Part shown: positions 23,722-30,956 of the stretch, piece by piece
Position numbering within the stretch: position 1 is the stretch's first letter
Layout of the letters: each line of letters opens with the position of its first letter
Origin: Streptomyces sp. WAC 04229
Lineage (GTDB): Bacteria > Actinomycetota > Actinomycetes > Streptomycetales > Streptomycetaceae
NCBI RefSeq assembly: GCF_003947455.1
Contig: NZ_QHJH01000070.1
Coordinates: 1 to 34,371, forward strand
Direction: 5' to 3'
Length of the DNA: 34,371 nt
Translations under genes and position numbers: made by a program
Notes under the pieces: model-generated
What the model was told of the DNA's origin: nothing
Database searches by the model: none
The model's input: the letters and a program-made list of their open reading frames with translations, nothing else

Positions 23722-24443
23722 GGGTGGTCTCCCTGGTGCCCTCCCTGACCGAGGCGGTGGCCCGTACCGTCCCCGACGTCCTCGCCGGTGCCACCGACTG
23801 GTGCACCCACCCGGCCGGGCTCGCCGCCGTACGGGTCGGCGGCACCAAGAACCCGAAGACCGACCGGATCATCGCCCTCGCCCCCGACCTGGTGATCGCC
23901 AACGAGGAGGAGAACCGCGCCCCCGACCTGGACGCCCTGCGCGAGGCGGGCGTCGAGGTGCTGGTGACCGAGGTGCGCACCGTGGCGCAGGCCCTGACCG
24001 AGCTGGACCGCGTGCTGACCGCCTGCGGTGCCCGCTCCCGGCCACGGTGGCTCGACGAGGCCGAGGCGGCCTGGTCGGCACTGCCGTCCCCGCCGCCCGG
24101 GGAGCGCCGCACCGCCGTGGTGCCGATCTGGCGCAGGCCCTGGATGGTGCTGGGCCGCGACACCTTCGCCGGTGACGTGCTGTCCCGCCTGGGCGTCGAC
24201 CACCTCCACGCCTCCCACCCCGAGCGGTATCCGAAGATCCCGGTCGAGGAACTGCGGGCGGCCCGTCCGGACGTCGTGGTCCTGCCGGACGAGCCCTACC
24301 GCTTCACCGCCGACGACGGCCCGGAGGCGTTCCCCGGTCTGTCCTGCGCCCTCGTCGACGGGCGGTACCTCACGTGGTACGGGCCGTCACTGGCCGAGGC
24401 GCCCCGGGCGCTGGCCGCGGCCCTGCGAGCAGCACACCGCTGA
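23718..24443 (+). CDS. Helical-backbone metal-receptor (BtuF-like) protein without signal peptide
   Basis: The 241-residue protein has the class III periplasmic-binding fold used by cobalamin and ferric-siderophore receptors. It starts VVSLVPSLTEAV, then VGGTKNPKTDRIIALAPDLVIANEEENR, with a late WYGPSLAEAPRAL. Normal family members are exported or lipidated, but this one begins directly with the first beta strand at GTG 23718, whose SD GGGAGGGG and overlap with the XRE-cupin stop leave little doubt about the start. It should therefore stay in the cytoplasm. No permease or ATPase is adjacent. A role as an intracellular binder or co-sensor for the coupled regulator is an inference. Its 3' end overlaps the convergent transporter by 74 bases. 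Confidence 0.82.
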   Translation: MRVVSLVPSLTEAVARTVPDVLAGATDWCTHPAGLAAVRVGGTKNPKTDRIIALAPDLVIANEEENRAPDLDALREAGVEVLVTEVRTVAQALTELDRVLTACGARSRPRWLDEAEAAWSALPSPPPGERRTAVVPIWRRPWMVLGRDTFAGDVLSRLGVDHLHASHPERYPKIPVEELRAARPDVVVLPDEPYRFTADDGPEAFPGLSCALVDGRYLTWYGPSLAEAPRALAAALRAAHR

Positions 24444-25524
24444 ACAGGCCGCGCGTCGTGTGCACGGCGGCGACCGCCCAGGCCGTGACCAGCACGGCGT
24501 ACAGGACGACCGTGAGCCCGTCGTAGACGACGAGCCCGGTGTGCCGGGCCAGGGCCTCCGCGCCGGTGACACAGGTGCCCACCGGGAAGGTGAACGACCA
24601 CCACGTCATCGAGAAGCCCATGCCCGCGCGCCGAGCCCGCACCACGTGCGCGGTGGCCAGGCACAGCCACATCAGCGCGAAGCCCGTCACCGGCACGCCG
24701 TAGAGCACGGCGAGCACCCCGAAGCCCTCGGCGTACGGCGCCGGAACGACGCCCGGGGCCACGTCCGCGAACTGCCCCACGGCGGTCGTCGACTGCCCGA
24801 GCGGGCCCAGGACCAGGAACAGCGACGGGGTGAGCGCGAGCGGCAGCGGGCCGCCGGTGAGCAGCCGGCCGAAGATGACCGGCAGGGTCACCAGGGTCGC
24901 GAGCAGGCTCACCCCGAACAGCGCGACGCAGGCGAGCAGCAGCGTCTCGCGGGGCTGTCCCGGCGGGAGGTGCGGGACCAGCGGCGGGCCGACGGCCGCC
25001 GACACCATGGGCGCGACCAGCGGCAGCAGCCACACCGGACTGGCCTGGCCCGGCTCCACCCGGTGCCGTACGGCCATCAGGTACGGCACGGCGACCGCCG
25101 CCGCGAGCCCCACGGCCGTACCGGCGGTGAACAGCACGGCGTCCAGGGCGACCGCCGCCGAGGTGCCGGTCCAGTCCCGGCCGACCGTCAGGGCGCCGCC
25201 GCCGACGGCCAGCAGGGCCATCGACAGGCAGCCGTAGAACGGGGCCGCGGCCGGGTCGAGCAGATGCGCGCGGGCCTGGTCCCGGTGGTGGTACCAGTGC
25301 AGGGAACGGGCCGCGAGCAGCGCCGCGAGGAGGACGAGGGACAGCGCCCAGAACGCGGTGCACACGGCGCGCAGCCCGGGTATGTGCACCGGCAGCGCGG
25401 CTCCGGCGCCGCCGACGACGGCGGTACCCATGACGCAGGCGTACCAGTTGGGCCCGAGGTGGCGGACGGCCGGGACGCGCCGGGCGACGGCGGCGGGGGA
25501 GTGGGGCTGGGCGACGGTGACCAT
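24370..25524 (-). CDS. TDT-family (TehA/Mae1/SSU1-like) membrane transporter
   Basis: This is a 384-residue polytopic membrane protein with about ten hydrophobic helices. The opening HLGPNWYACVMGTAVV and the late segment GMGFSMTWWSFTFPVGTCVTG are typical of the tellurite-resistance/dicarboxylate transporter family, which includes malate and sulfite exporters. The substrate cannot be read from sequence. ATG 25524 is taken as start. The gene is divergent from a LysR regulator across 70 bp, a common arrangement in which the regulator controls the transporter. Its last 74 bases overlap the convergent metal-receptor gene. Confidence 0.87.
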   Translation of the reverse strand: MVTVAQPHSPAAVARRVPAVRHLGPNWYACVMGTAVVGGAGAALPVHIPGLRAVCTAFWALSLVLLAALLAARSLHWYHHRDQARAHLLDPAAAPFYGCLSMALLAVGGGALTVGRDWTGTSAAVALDAVLFTAGTAVGLAAAVAVPYLMAVRHRVEPGQASPVWLLPLVAPMVSAAVGPPLVPHLPPGQPRETLLLACVALFGVSLLATLVTLPVIFGRLLTGGPLPLALTPSLFLVLGPLGQSTTAVGQFADVAPGVVPAPYAEGFGVLAVLYGVPVTGFALMWLCLATAHVVRARRAGMGFSMTWWSFTFPVGTCVTGAEALARHTGLVVYDGLTVVLYAVLVTAWAVAAVHTTRGLFSGVLLAGPRPAPGAPRPVTARTT

Positions 25525-25572
25525 GCGTCCACGATCATCGCGGCCGAGGCCGCTGACCAGGGAGCACGCCTC

Positions 25573-25584
25573 TATGAGGGCATA
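25573..25584. promoter_or_regulatory. Candidate LysR operator in the divergent region
   Basis: TATG-AGGG-CATA is a short inverted repeat inside the 70-bp gap between the transporter and LysR genes, in keeping with the short dyads LysR proteins recognise. TAAGCT at 25583-25588 lies six bases before ATG 25595 and could be the -10 box of a leaderless lysR transcript, which the site would then overlap. Confidence 0.4.
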
Positions 25585-25594
25585 AGCTGGGGTT

Positions 25595-26542
25595 ATGAGC
25601 AGGAGTGGTGCGGAGGGTGAGCAGGCCGGTCAGGGCGGACAGGGTGTGCCGGGTTCGCTGGCGCACCGGGTTCCCGACCTGGGCGCGATGGAGCTGCTGC
25701 TGGCGGTGGCCCGGCTGGGCAGCCTCGGCGGCGCCGCGCGCGAGCTGGGCATCACGCAGCCGGCCGCCAGCAGCCGGGTCCGGTCGATGGAGCGGCAGCT
25801 GGGGGTCGCGCTGGTGGACCGTTCGCCGCGCGGCTCCCGGCTGACGGACGCGGGTGTGCTGGTCACGGACTGGGCGCGGCGGATCGTCGAGGCCGCCGAG
25901 GCCTTCGACGCGGGCGCGCAGGCGTTGCGGGACCGGCGGGACTCGCGGCTGCGGGTGGCGGCGAGCATGACGATCGCCGAGTACCTGCTGCCGGGCTGGC
26001 TGGTCGCCCTGCGCACCCAGCTGCCCGACACGGCGGTCTCCCTGCTCGCGGGGAACTCGGCGACGGTGGCGGCACGACTGCTGGCCGACGAGGCCGACCT
26101 CGGCTTCGTGGAGGGCGTCAGCGTCCCCGCCGGCCTGGACTCCGCGGTCATCGCCCACGACCGCCTCGTCGTCGTCACCGCGCCGGGCCACCCCTGGGCC
26201 CGCCGCCGGCGCCCGCTGGCGGCCTCGGAGCTGGCGGCGACCCCGCTGATCCTGCGGGAGAAGGGCTCGGGCACCCGGCAGGTCCTGGACGCGGCCCTGG
26301 GCGGCCTGGCCCGTCCCCTGATCGAGCTGTCGTCCACCACGGCCGTGAAGGCGGCGGCGGTGAGCGGCGCCGGCCCCTCCGTCCTCAGCGAACTCGCGGT
26401 GGGCGAGGAGCTGACCACCCGCCGCCTGGTGAACGTCCCCCTCGCGGACGTCACCCTCGCCCGCGACCTGCGGGCGGTGTGGCCCACGGGGCACCGGCCG
26501 ACGGGGCCGGCACGGCAACTGCTGTCGCTCACGCGGGTGTAG
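25595..26542 (+). CDS. LysR-family transcriptional regulator
   Basis: This 315-residue regulator has an N-terminal winged HTH (LGSLGGAARELGITQPAASSRV region, about 41-62, then LGVALVDRSPRG) and a periplasmic-binding-like ligand domain from about residue 115. The ligand domain includes LRVAASMTIAEYLLPGW and the EKGSGTRQVLD loop seen in CysB/CbbR-type members. ATG 25595 is the first start in frame; there is no clear SD, so leaderless translation is possible. It is divergent from the TDT transporter, which it probably regulates in response to an unknown anion. It converges with the hydrolase gene 25 bp downstream. Confidence 0.9.
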   Translation: MSRSGAEGEQAGQGGQGVPGSLAHRVPDLGAMELLLAVARLGSLGGAARELGITQPAASSRVRSMERQLGVALVDRSPRGSRLTDAGVLVTDWARRIVEAAEAFDAGAQALRDRRDSRLRVAASMTIAEYLLPGWLVALRTQLPDTAVSLLAGNSATVAARLLADEADLGFVEGVSVPAGLDSAVIAHDRLVVVTAPGHPWARRRRPLAASELAATPLILREKGSGTRQVLDAALGGLARPLIELSSTTAVKAAAVSGAGPSVLSELAVGEELTTRRLVNVPLADVTLARDLRAVWPTGHRPTGPARQLLSLTRV

Positions 26543-26567
26543 GGGCCGCCATGTCCGCCCTGGGCGC

Positions 26568-27263
26568 TCAGGAGGGCCGGGCCGCCGCCTCCACCAGAGC
26601 CCGCATCACCCGTACGTCCTCGCCCATCTCCGGGTGCCACTGCACGCCCAGGACCCAGCCGGGCGCGGACGGGAGTTCCAGGGCCTCCACCGTGCCGTCC
26701 GCCGCGTGGGCCGACGGGGTGAGGCCGGTGCCGAGGCGGTCCACCGCCTGGTGGTGGTAGGTCGGGACGAAGGTCTCCTCGGGGACCACACCGGCGTACA
26801 GCGTGCCCGGTACCGGCTTGACCGGGTGACCGCCGAAGACGCCCACCACCTCGGCGTGGCCCTCGATGTGCTGGACGAGGGTGCCGCCCAGGGCGACGTT
26901 GAGGAGCTGCATGCCGCGGCAGACGCCCAGCAGCGGGACGTGCGCGGCCAGGGCGGCCTCGACGAGGGCCAGCTCCCACGTGTCGCGGGCGCGCGCGGGC
27001 GGGCCGGTGCGGGGATCCGGGGTCGCGCCGTAGCGGACCGGCTCCACGTCCGGGCCGCCCGCGATCACCAGTCCGTCGAGGCGGGCGAGCGTCGCCGCGG
27101 CGTGCTCCGGCGCGTCCGGCGGCAGCATCACCGCCAGGCCGCCCGCCCGCTGCACCAGCCGCGGATACCCGGCGGGCAGCAGCGCCGCCTCCAGTTCCCA
27201 CACCCCCCAGCGCGCCCCGGTCTCCAGGTACGTGCTGACGCCGATCAGCGGTCTGTCCGTCAC
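26568..27263 (-). CDS. Class I glutamine-amidotransferase-like gamma-glutamyl hydrolase (PuuD-like)
   Basis: This is a 231-residue stand-alone hydrolase related to gamma-glutamyl-GABA hydrolase PuuD. The nucleophile elbow GVCRGMQ carries Cys115, and GVQWHPE supplies His210 and Glu212, completing the triad; PTYHHQAVDRLG is the typical PuuD loop. It should split a gamma-glutamyl amide into glutamate and an amine or amino acid. GTG 27263 is chosen because GGAGGG lies eight bases upstream, and translation then begins right at the fold; ATG 27302 would add 13 residues. It lies 75 bp downstream of the GntR regulator on the same strand. In context its substrate is probably gamma-glutamylglycine (inference). 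Confidence 0.9.
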   Translation of the reverse strand: MTDRPLIGVSTYLETGARWGVWELEAALLPAGYPRLVQRAGGLAVMLPPDAPEHAAATLARLDGLVIAGGPDVEPVRYGATPDPRTGPPARARDTWELALVEAALAAHVPLLGVCRGMQLLNVALGGTLVQHIEGHAEVVGVFGGHPVKPVPGTLYAGVVPEETFVPTYHHQAVDRLGTGLTPSAHAADGTVEALELPSAPGWVLGVQWHPEMGEDVRVMRALVEAAARPS

Positions 27264-27338
27264 CGTCAGAGCCCTCCGTCCGCCGCTGTGGACCGTTCTC
27301 ATACCTTTGCCCGCGTGGGACACGCCCGCGCGGCGCAC

Positions 27339-28070
27339 TCACGTCAGGAACCCCCGCAGCAGTGCCGCCGTCCCCGCGCAGTGCTCCCGCGTGATCTCCC
27401 GCGCCCCGTCCGCGTCCCCGTCGAGCACGGCCTCCACCAGCGCCGTGTGCTGCCGCTGCGAGTGCTCCAGGTTGCGCACCAGCAGCGGGATGCAGTCCAG
27501 CAGGTCGTTCAGGGTGGCCCGGACGGCCGCGTACTGCGCCGCGAGGGCCGCCGACCCGCACAGCTCCGCGAGGGTGAGGTGCAGCCTCGTGTCCAGCCGG
27601 CGGTACTCCGCCAGAGGCGCGTCCCGGGTCGCGGCCAGCGACTCGCTCAGACGCGCCGCCCGGCCGTCCGCCAGCCCGTGCGCCGCGCACAGCCCGGCCG
27701 CGCCCACCTCCAGCACCTCGCGGAAGCGCAGCACGTCCTCGATGTCGACCCCGGCCACCCTGCGCCGCAGTTCGTCCTCGCCGCCGGCGTCCGCACGCGG
27801 CAGCACGAACGTTCCGCCGTACCGCCCCCGCCGGGCCTCCACCAGGCCCTGGTCCTGGAGCACGCGCAGCACCTCGCGCAGGGTCACCCGGCTGATCCCG
27901 AGCCGCTCCGCCAGCTCCCGCTCGGCCGGCAGCCGCTCTCCCCCGGACACCAGGCCCAGCCTGACCACCTGAAGGATCTGCTCCAGCGCTTCCTCGAAGC
28001 CGTTGCCGGCCCGCACCGGCCGCAACACCGGTGCGAGCCGGTCCGTCACGCTCCCGGTTTCCTCCGGCAT
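27339..28070 (-). CDS. epuRI: GntR/FadR-family repressor, EpuRI-like
   Basis: This 243-residue regulator has an N-terminal winged helix (LPAERELAERLGISRVTLRE, then RRGRYGGTFV) and an all-helical FCD ligand domain. By position and divergence from glnA4 it corresponds to S. coelicolor SCO1614, described as EpuRI, the repressor of glnA4 relieved by ethanolamine. That name is recalled from the literature, not tested here. ATG 28070 is selected: GGAAGGGGG lies upstream, and the longer frame would begin with TTG. The operator should lie in the 73-bp gap to glnA4, where a phased direct repeat is visible. Confidence 0.88.
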   Translation of the reverse strand: MPEETGSVTDRLAPVLRPVRAGNGFEEALEQILQVVRLGLVSGGERLPAERELAERLGISRVTLREVLRVLQDQGLVEARRGRYGGTFVLPRADAGGEDELRRRVAGVDIEDVLRFREVLEVGAAGLCAAHGLADGRAARLSESLAATRDAPLAEYRRLDTRLHLTLAELCGSAALAAQYAAVRATLNDLLDCIPLLVRNLEHSQRQHTALVEAVLDGDADGAREITREHCAGTAALLRGFLT

Positions 28071-28089
28071 GCGGCCGCGCCCCCTTCCC

Positions 28090-28123
28090 AACCAATGGTT
28101 CCCAGCAATACCTTATGGCTCCC
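28090..28123. promoter_or_regulatory. epuRI-glnA4 divergent control region with phased repeats
   Basis: The palindrome AACCAATGGTT (28090-28100) overlaps the first of two direct repeats, ATGGTTCCC (28095-28103) and ATGGCTCCC (28115-28123). These are exactly 20 bp apart, so they lie on the same face of the helix. The region is AT-richer than its surroundings and contains TACCTT (28109-28114) as a possible glnA4 -10 box. Binding by the GntR repressor is inferred. Confidence 0.5.
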
Positions 28124-28143
28124 GGCCAAAGGAGGCTCTCCCC

Positions 28144-29508
28144 GTGCCAGACCGCACACCCCCGCTCGGGGTCGAGGCACTGCACGCCCTCGTCGCCGCC
28201 GGTGACATCGACACCGTCGTCCTGGCCTTCCCCGACATGCAGGGCCGCCTCCAGGGCAAGCGGTTCGCGGCCCGCTTCTTCCTCGACGAGGTCCTGGCAC
28301 ACGGAACCGAGGGCTGCAACTACCTCCTCGCCGTCGACGCCGACATGAACACCGTGGACGGCTACGCGATGTCCTCCTGGGACCGCGGCTACGGCGACTT
28401 CGCCATGCACGCCGACCTGGCCACCCTGCGCCGCCTGCCCTGGAACGAGGGCACCGCGATGGCCGTCGCCGACCTCGCCTGGGAGGACGGCACCCCGGTG
28501 CTCGCCGCGCCCCGCCAGATCCTGCGCCGCCAGCTCGAACGCCTCGCCGGTCACGGCCTGACCGCACGGGCCGGCACCGAGCTGGAGTTCATCGTCTTCC
28601 GGGACACGTACGAACAGGCCTGGGACGCGAACTACCGCGGGCTGACCCCGGCCAACCAGTACAACATCGACTACTCGGTGCTCGGCACCGGCCGCGTCGA
28701 ACCCCTGCTGCGCCGCATCCGCAACGAGATGACGGGCGCCGGGCTCACCGTCGAGTCCGCCAAGGGCGAGTGCAACCCCGGCCAGCACGAGATCGTCTTC
28801 CGCTACGACGACGCCCTGGTCACCTGCGACCAGCACGCGGTCTACAAGACGGGCGCCAAGGAGATCGCCGCCCAGGAGGGCATGTCCCTCACCTTCATGG
28901 CCAAGTACAACGAGCGCGAGGGCAACTCCTGCCACATCCACCTCTCCCTCGCCGACGAGGGCGGCGACGCCGTCATGGCCGGCGACCAGGAGGGCGGCAT
29001 GTCCGAGGTCATGCGGCACTTCCTCGCCGGACAACTCGCGGCACTGCGCGAGTTCTCGCTCCTCTACGCCCCCCACATCAACTCCTACAAGCGCTTCCAG
29101 CCCGGCTCCTTCGCGCCGACCGCCGTCGCCTGGGGACACGACAACCGCACCTGCGCCCTGCGCGTCGTCGGCCACGGCCGCTCCCTGCGCTTCGAGAACC
29201 GGCTGCCCGGCGGAGACGTCAACCCGTACCTGGCGGTGGCGGGCATGGTGGCGGCCGGACTGCACGGCCTCGAACAACGGCTGGAACTGCCCGAACCCTG
29301 CGCGGGCAACGCCTACACCGCCGACTACGCCCACGTCCCCACCACCCTGCGCGAGGCCGCCGAGCTGTGGGAGAACAGCACCCTCGCCAAGGCCGCCTTC
29401 GGGGACGAGGTCGTCGCCCACTACCGCAACATGGCGCGCGTCGAGATCGACGCCTACGACGCCGCCGTCACGGACTGGGAACTGCGCCGCTCCTTCGAAC
29501 GCATGTGA
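28144..29508 (+). CDS. glnA4: Glutamine-synthetase-like gamma-glutamylethanolamide synthetase GlnA4
   Basis: The enzyme ligates glutamate to an amine with ATP. The S. coelicolor protein SCO1613 acts on ethanolamine, the first step of its use as nitrogen or carbon source. The 454-residue sequence keeps the catalytic GS features: metal ligands in TELEF (E146, E148), GEC (E209), QHE (E216) and NSCHIH (H264), the NSYKRF loop (313-318), and RFENRLPGGDVNPY. The last block replaces the usual RPPDPSANPYL-like sequence. The classical adenylylation tyrosine region is absent. GTG 28144 has a strong SD, AAAGGAGG, at 28128-28135. The aldehyde dehydrogenase gene follows after eight bases. The assignment as GlnA4 rests on gene order and motifs. 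Confidence 0.93.
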   Translation: MPDRTPPLGVEALHALVAAGDIDTVVLAFPDMQGRLQGKRFAARFFLDEVLAHGTEGCNYLLAVDADMNTVDGYAMSSWDRGYGDFAMHADLATLRRLPWNEGTAMAVADLAWEDGTPVLAAPRQILRRQLERLAGHGLTARAGTELEFIVFRDTYEQAWDANYRGLTPANQYNIDYSVLGTGRVEPLLRRIRNEMTGAGLTVESAKGECNPGQHEIVFRYDDALVTCDQHAVYKTGAKEIAAQEGMSLTFMAKYNEREGNSCHIHLSLADEGGDAVMAGDQEGGMSEVMRHFLAGQLAALREFSLLYAPHINSYKRFQPGSFAPTAVAWGHDNRTCALRVVGHGRSLRFENRLPGGDVNPYLAVAGMVAAGLHGLEQRLELPEPCAGNAYTADYAHVPTTLREAAELWENSTLAKAAFGDEVVAHYRNMARVEIDAYDAAVTDWELRRSFERM

Positions 29509-29516
29509 GGCACCCG

Positions 29517-30956
29517 TTGTCCGACCCCTCCGACCTGTCCGACCCGTCCGGCCCGTCCGCCGAACTGCCCGACGTACTACGGGTGCTGAACCCCGCCACC
29601 GAAGAGATCGTCGCCACCGTCCCCGCCGCCTCCGCGGCCGACGTCGACGCCGCCGTCGTGCGGGCCGCACGGGCGCAGACCGCCTGGGCCGCCCTCGCCC
29701 CCGGCGACCGGGCCCGGCTGCTGCGCCGCTTCGCCGCCACCGTCGACGAGCACCTGGAGGAACTGGCCCGGCTGGAGGTCCGCGAGGCCGGGCACACCAT
29801 CGGCAACGCCCGCTGGGAGGCCGGCAACGTCCGCGACCTGCTCGACTACGCCGCCGGGGGAGTGGAGCGGCTCACCGGACGCCAGATTCCGGTGCCCGGC
29901 GGCCTGGACGTGACGATCCTCGAACCGCTCGGCGTCGTCGGGGTCATCGCCCCCTGGAACTTCCCGATGCCGATCGCCGCCTGGGGCACGGCGCCGGCGC
30001 TCGCGGCGGGCAACGCGGTCCTCCTCAAGCCCGCCGAGACGACCCCGCTGACCGCTCTGCGGCTCGCCGAACTCGCCCTGGACGCGGGGCTGCCCGAGGG
30101 GCTGTTCCAGGTGCTGCCCGGACACGGGCCGGTCGCCGGGGACGCACTGGTGGAGCACCCCGGCGTGGCGAAGATCGTCTTCACCGGGTCCACGACCGTG
30201 GGACGGCGGGTGGCCGCCAGGGGAGCCGCGCTCCTCAAGCCCGTCACCCTCGAACTCGGCGGCAAGAGCCCCAACATCGTCTTCGCCGACGCCGACGTGG
30301 AGGCCGCCGCGGCCGCCACCCCCATGTCCTTCCTCGACAACTCCGGCCAGGACTGCTGCGCCCGCACCCGCATCCTCGTCCAGCGCCCGGTGTACGACCG
30401 CTTCCTCGCCCTCCTGGCGCCGGCGATCGACTCCGTCCGGGTCGGCGACCCGGCCGACGCGAGCACCGACATGGGCCCGCTGATCTCCCGCACCCAACTG
30501 GACCGAGTCCGCTCCTACATCCCCGACGGCGCCGACGGCATCCGCGGCAAGGCCCCCGAGGGCGGCCCCGGCTTCTGGTTCCCGCCCACGGTCCTCACCG
30601 GCGCCGACCCGGACGCCCGGGTGGCCGTCGAGGAGGTCTTCGGGCCCGTCGCCGTCGTGCTGCCCTTCGAGGACGAGGCCGACGCGGTCCGCCTGGCCAA
30701 CGCCACCGACTACGGCCTGTCCGGCTCACTCTGGACGCGGGACGTCGGCCGCGCCCTGCGCGTCTCGGCCGCGGTCCGCGCCGGGAACCTGTCCGTCAAC
30801 TCCCATGCCAGCGTCCGCTACTGGACTCCGTTCGGCGGCTTCAAGCAGTCCGGGCTCGGGCGCGAACTCGGCCCGGACGCGCTGACCGCGTTCACCGAGA
30901 CCAAGAACGTCTTCATCAGCACCGCCTCGTCGAGCACGGAGGGCCCCGCACAGTGA
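29517..30956 (+). CDS. NAD(P)-dependent aldehyde dehydrogenase
   Basis: This 479-residue ALDH oxidises an aldehyde to an acid. It has the cofactor-binding GVIAPWNFP (142-150), KPAETTPLTA, the TGSTTVG turn, catalytic base Glu246 in LELGGKSP, and nucleophile Cys280 in SGQDCCA. TTG 29517 is the likely start, eight bases past glnA4 with GTGAGG upstream; it adds a short repetitive SDPSDLSDPSGPS leader before the family N-terminus. It overlaps the dehydrogenase gene by four bases. By analogy with PuuC the expected substrate here is gamma-glutamylaminoacetaldehyde, giving gamma-glutamylglycine. That is an inference from the operon. Confidence 0.92.
   Translation: MSDPSDLSDPSGPSAELPDVLRVLNPATEEIVATVPAASAADVDAAVVRAARAQTAWAALAPGDRARLLRRFAATVDEHLEELARLEVREAGHTIGNARWEAGNVRDLLDYAAGGVERLTGRQIPVPGGLDVTILEPLGVVGVIAPWNFPMPIAAWGTAPALAAGNAVLLKPAETTPLTALRLAELALDAGLPEGLFQVLPGHGPVAGDALVEHPGVAKIVFTGSTTVGRRVAARGAALLKPVTLELGGKSPNIVFADADVEAAAAATPMSFLDNSGQDCCARTRILVQRPVYDRFLALLAPAIDSVRVGDPADASTDMGPLISRTQLDRVRSYIPDGADGIRGKAPEGGPGFWFPPTVLTGADPDARVAVEEVFGPVAVVLPFEDEADAVRLANATDYGLSGSLWTRDVGRALRVSAAVRAGNLSVNSHASVRYWTPFGGFKQSGLGRELGPDALTAFTETKNVFISTASSSTEGPAQ

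Noticed and set aside
25630..29670. A 1346-codon open frame on the minus strand across the LysR to ALDH region
   Set aside because: It runs opposite or out of frame to well-recognised genes. Its sequence is Arg/Gly/Ala/Pro-rich with no domain. Long antisense frames are expected at this GC content.
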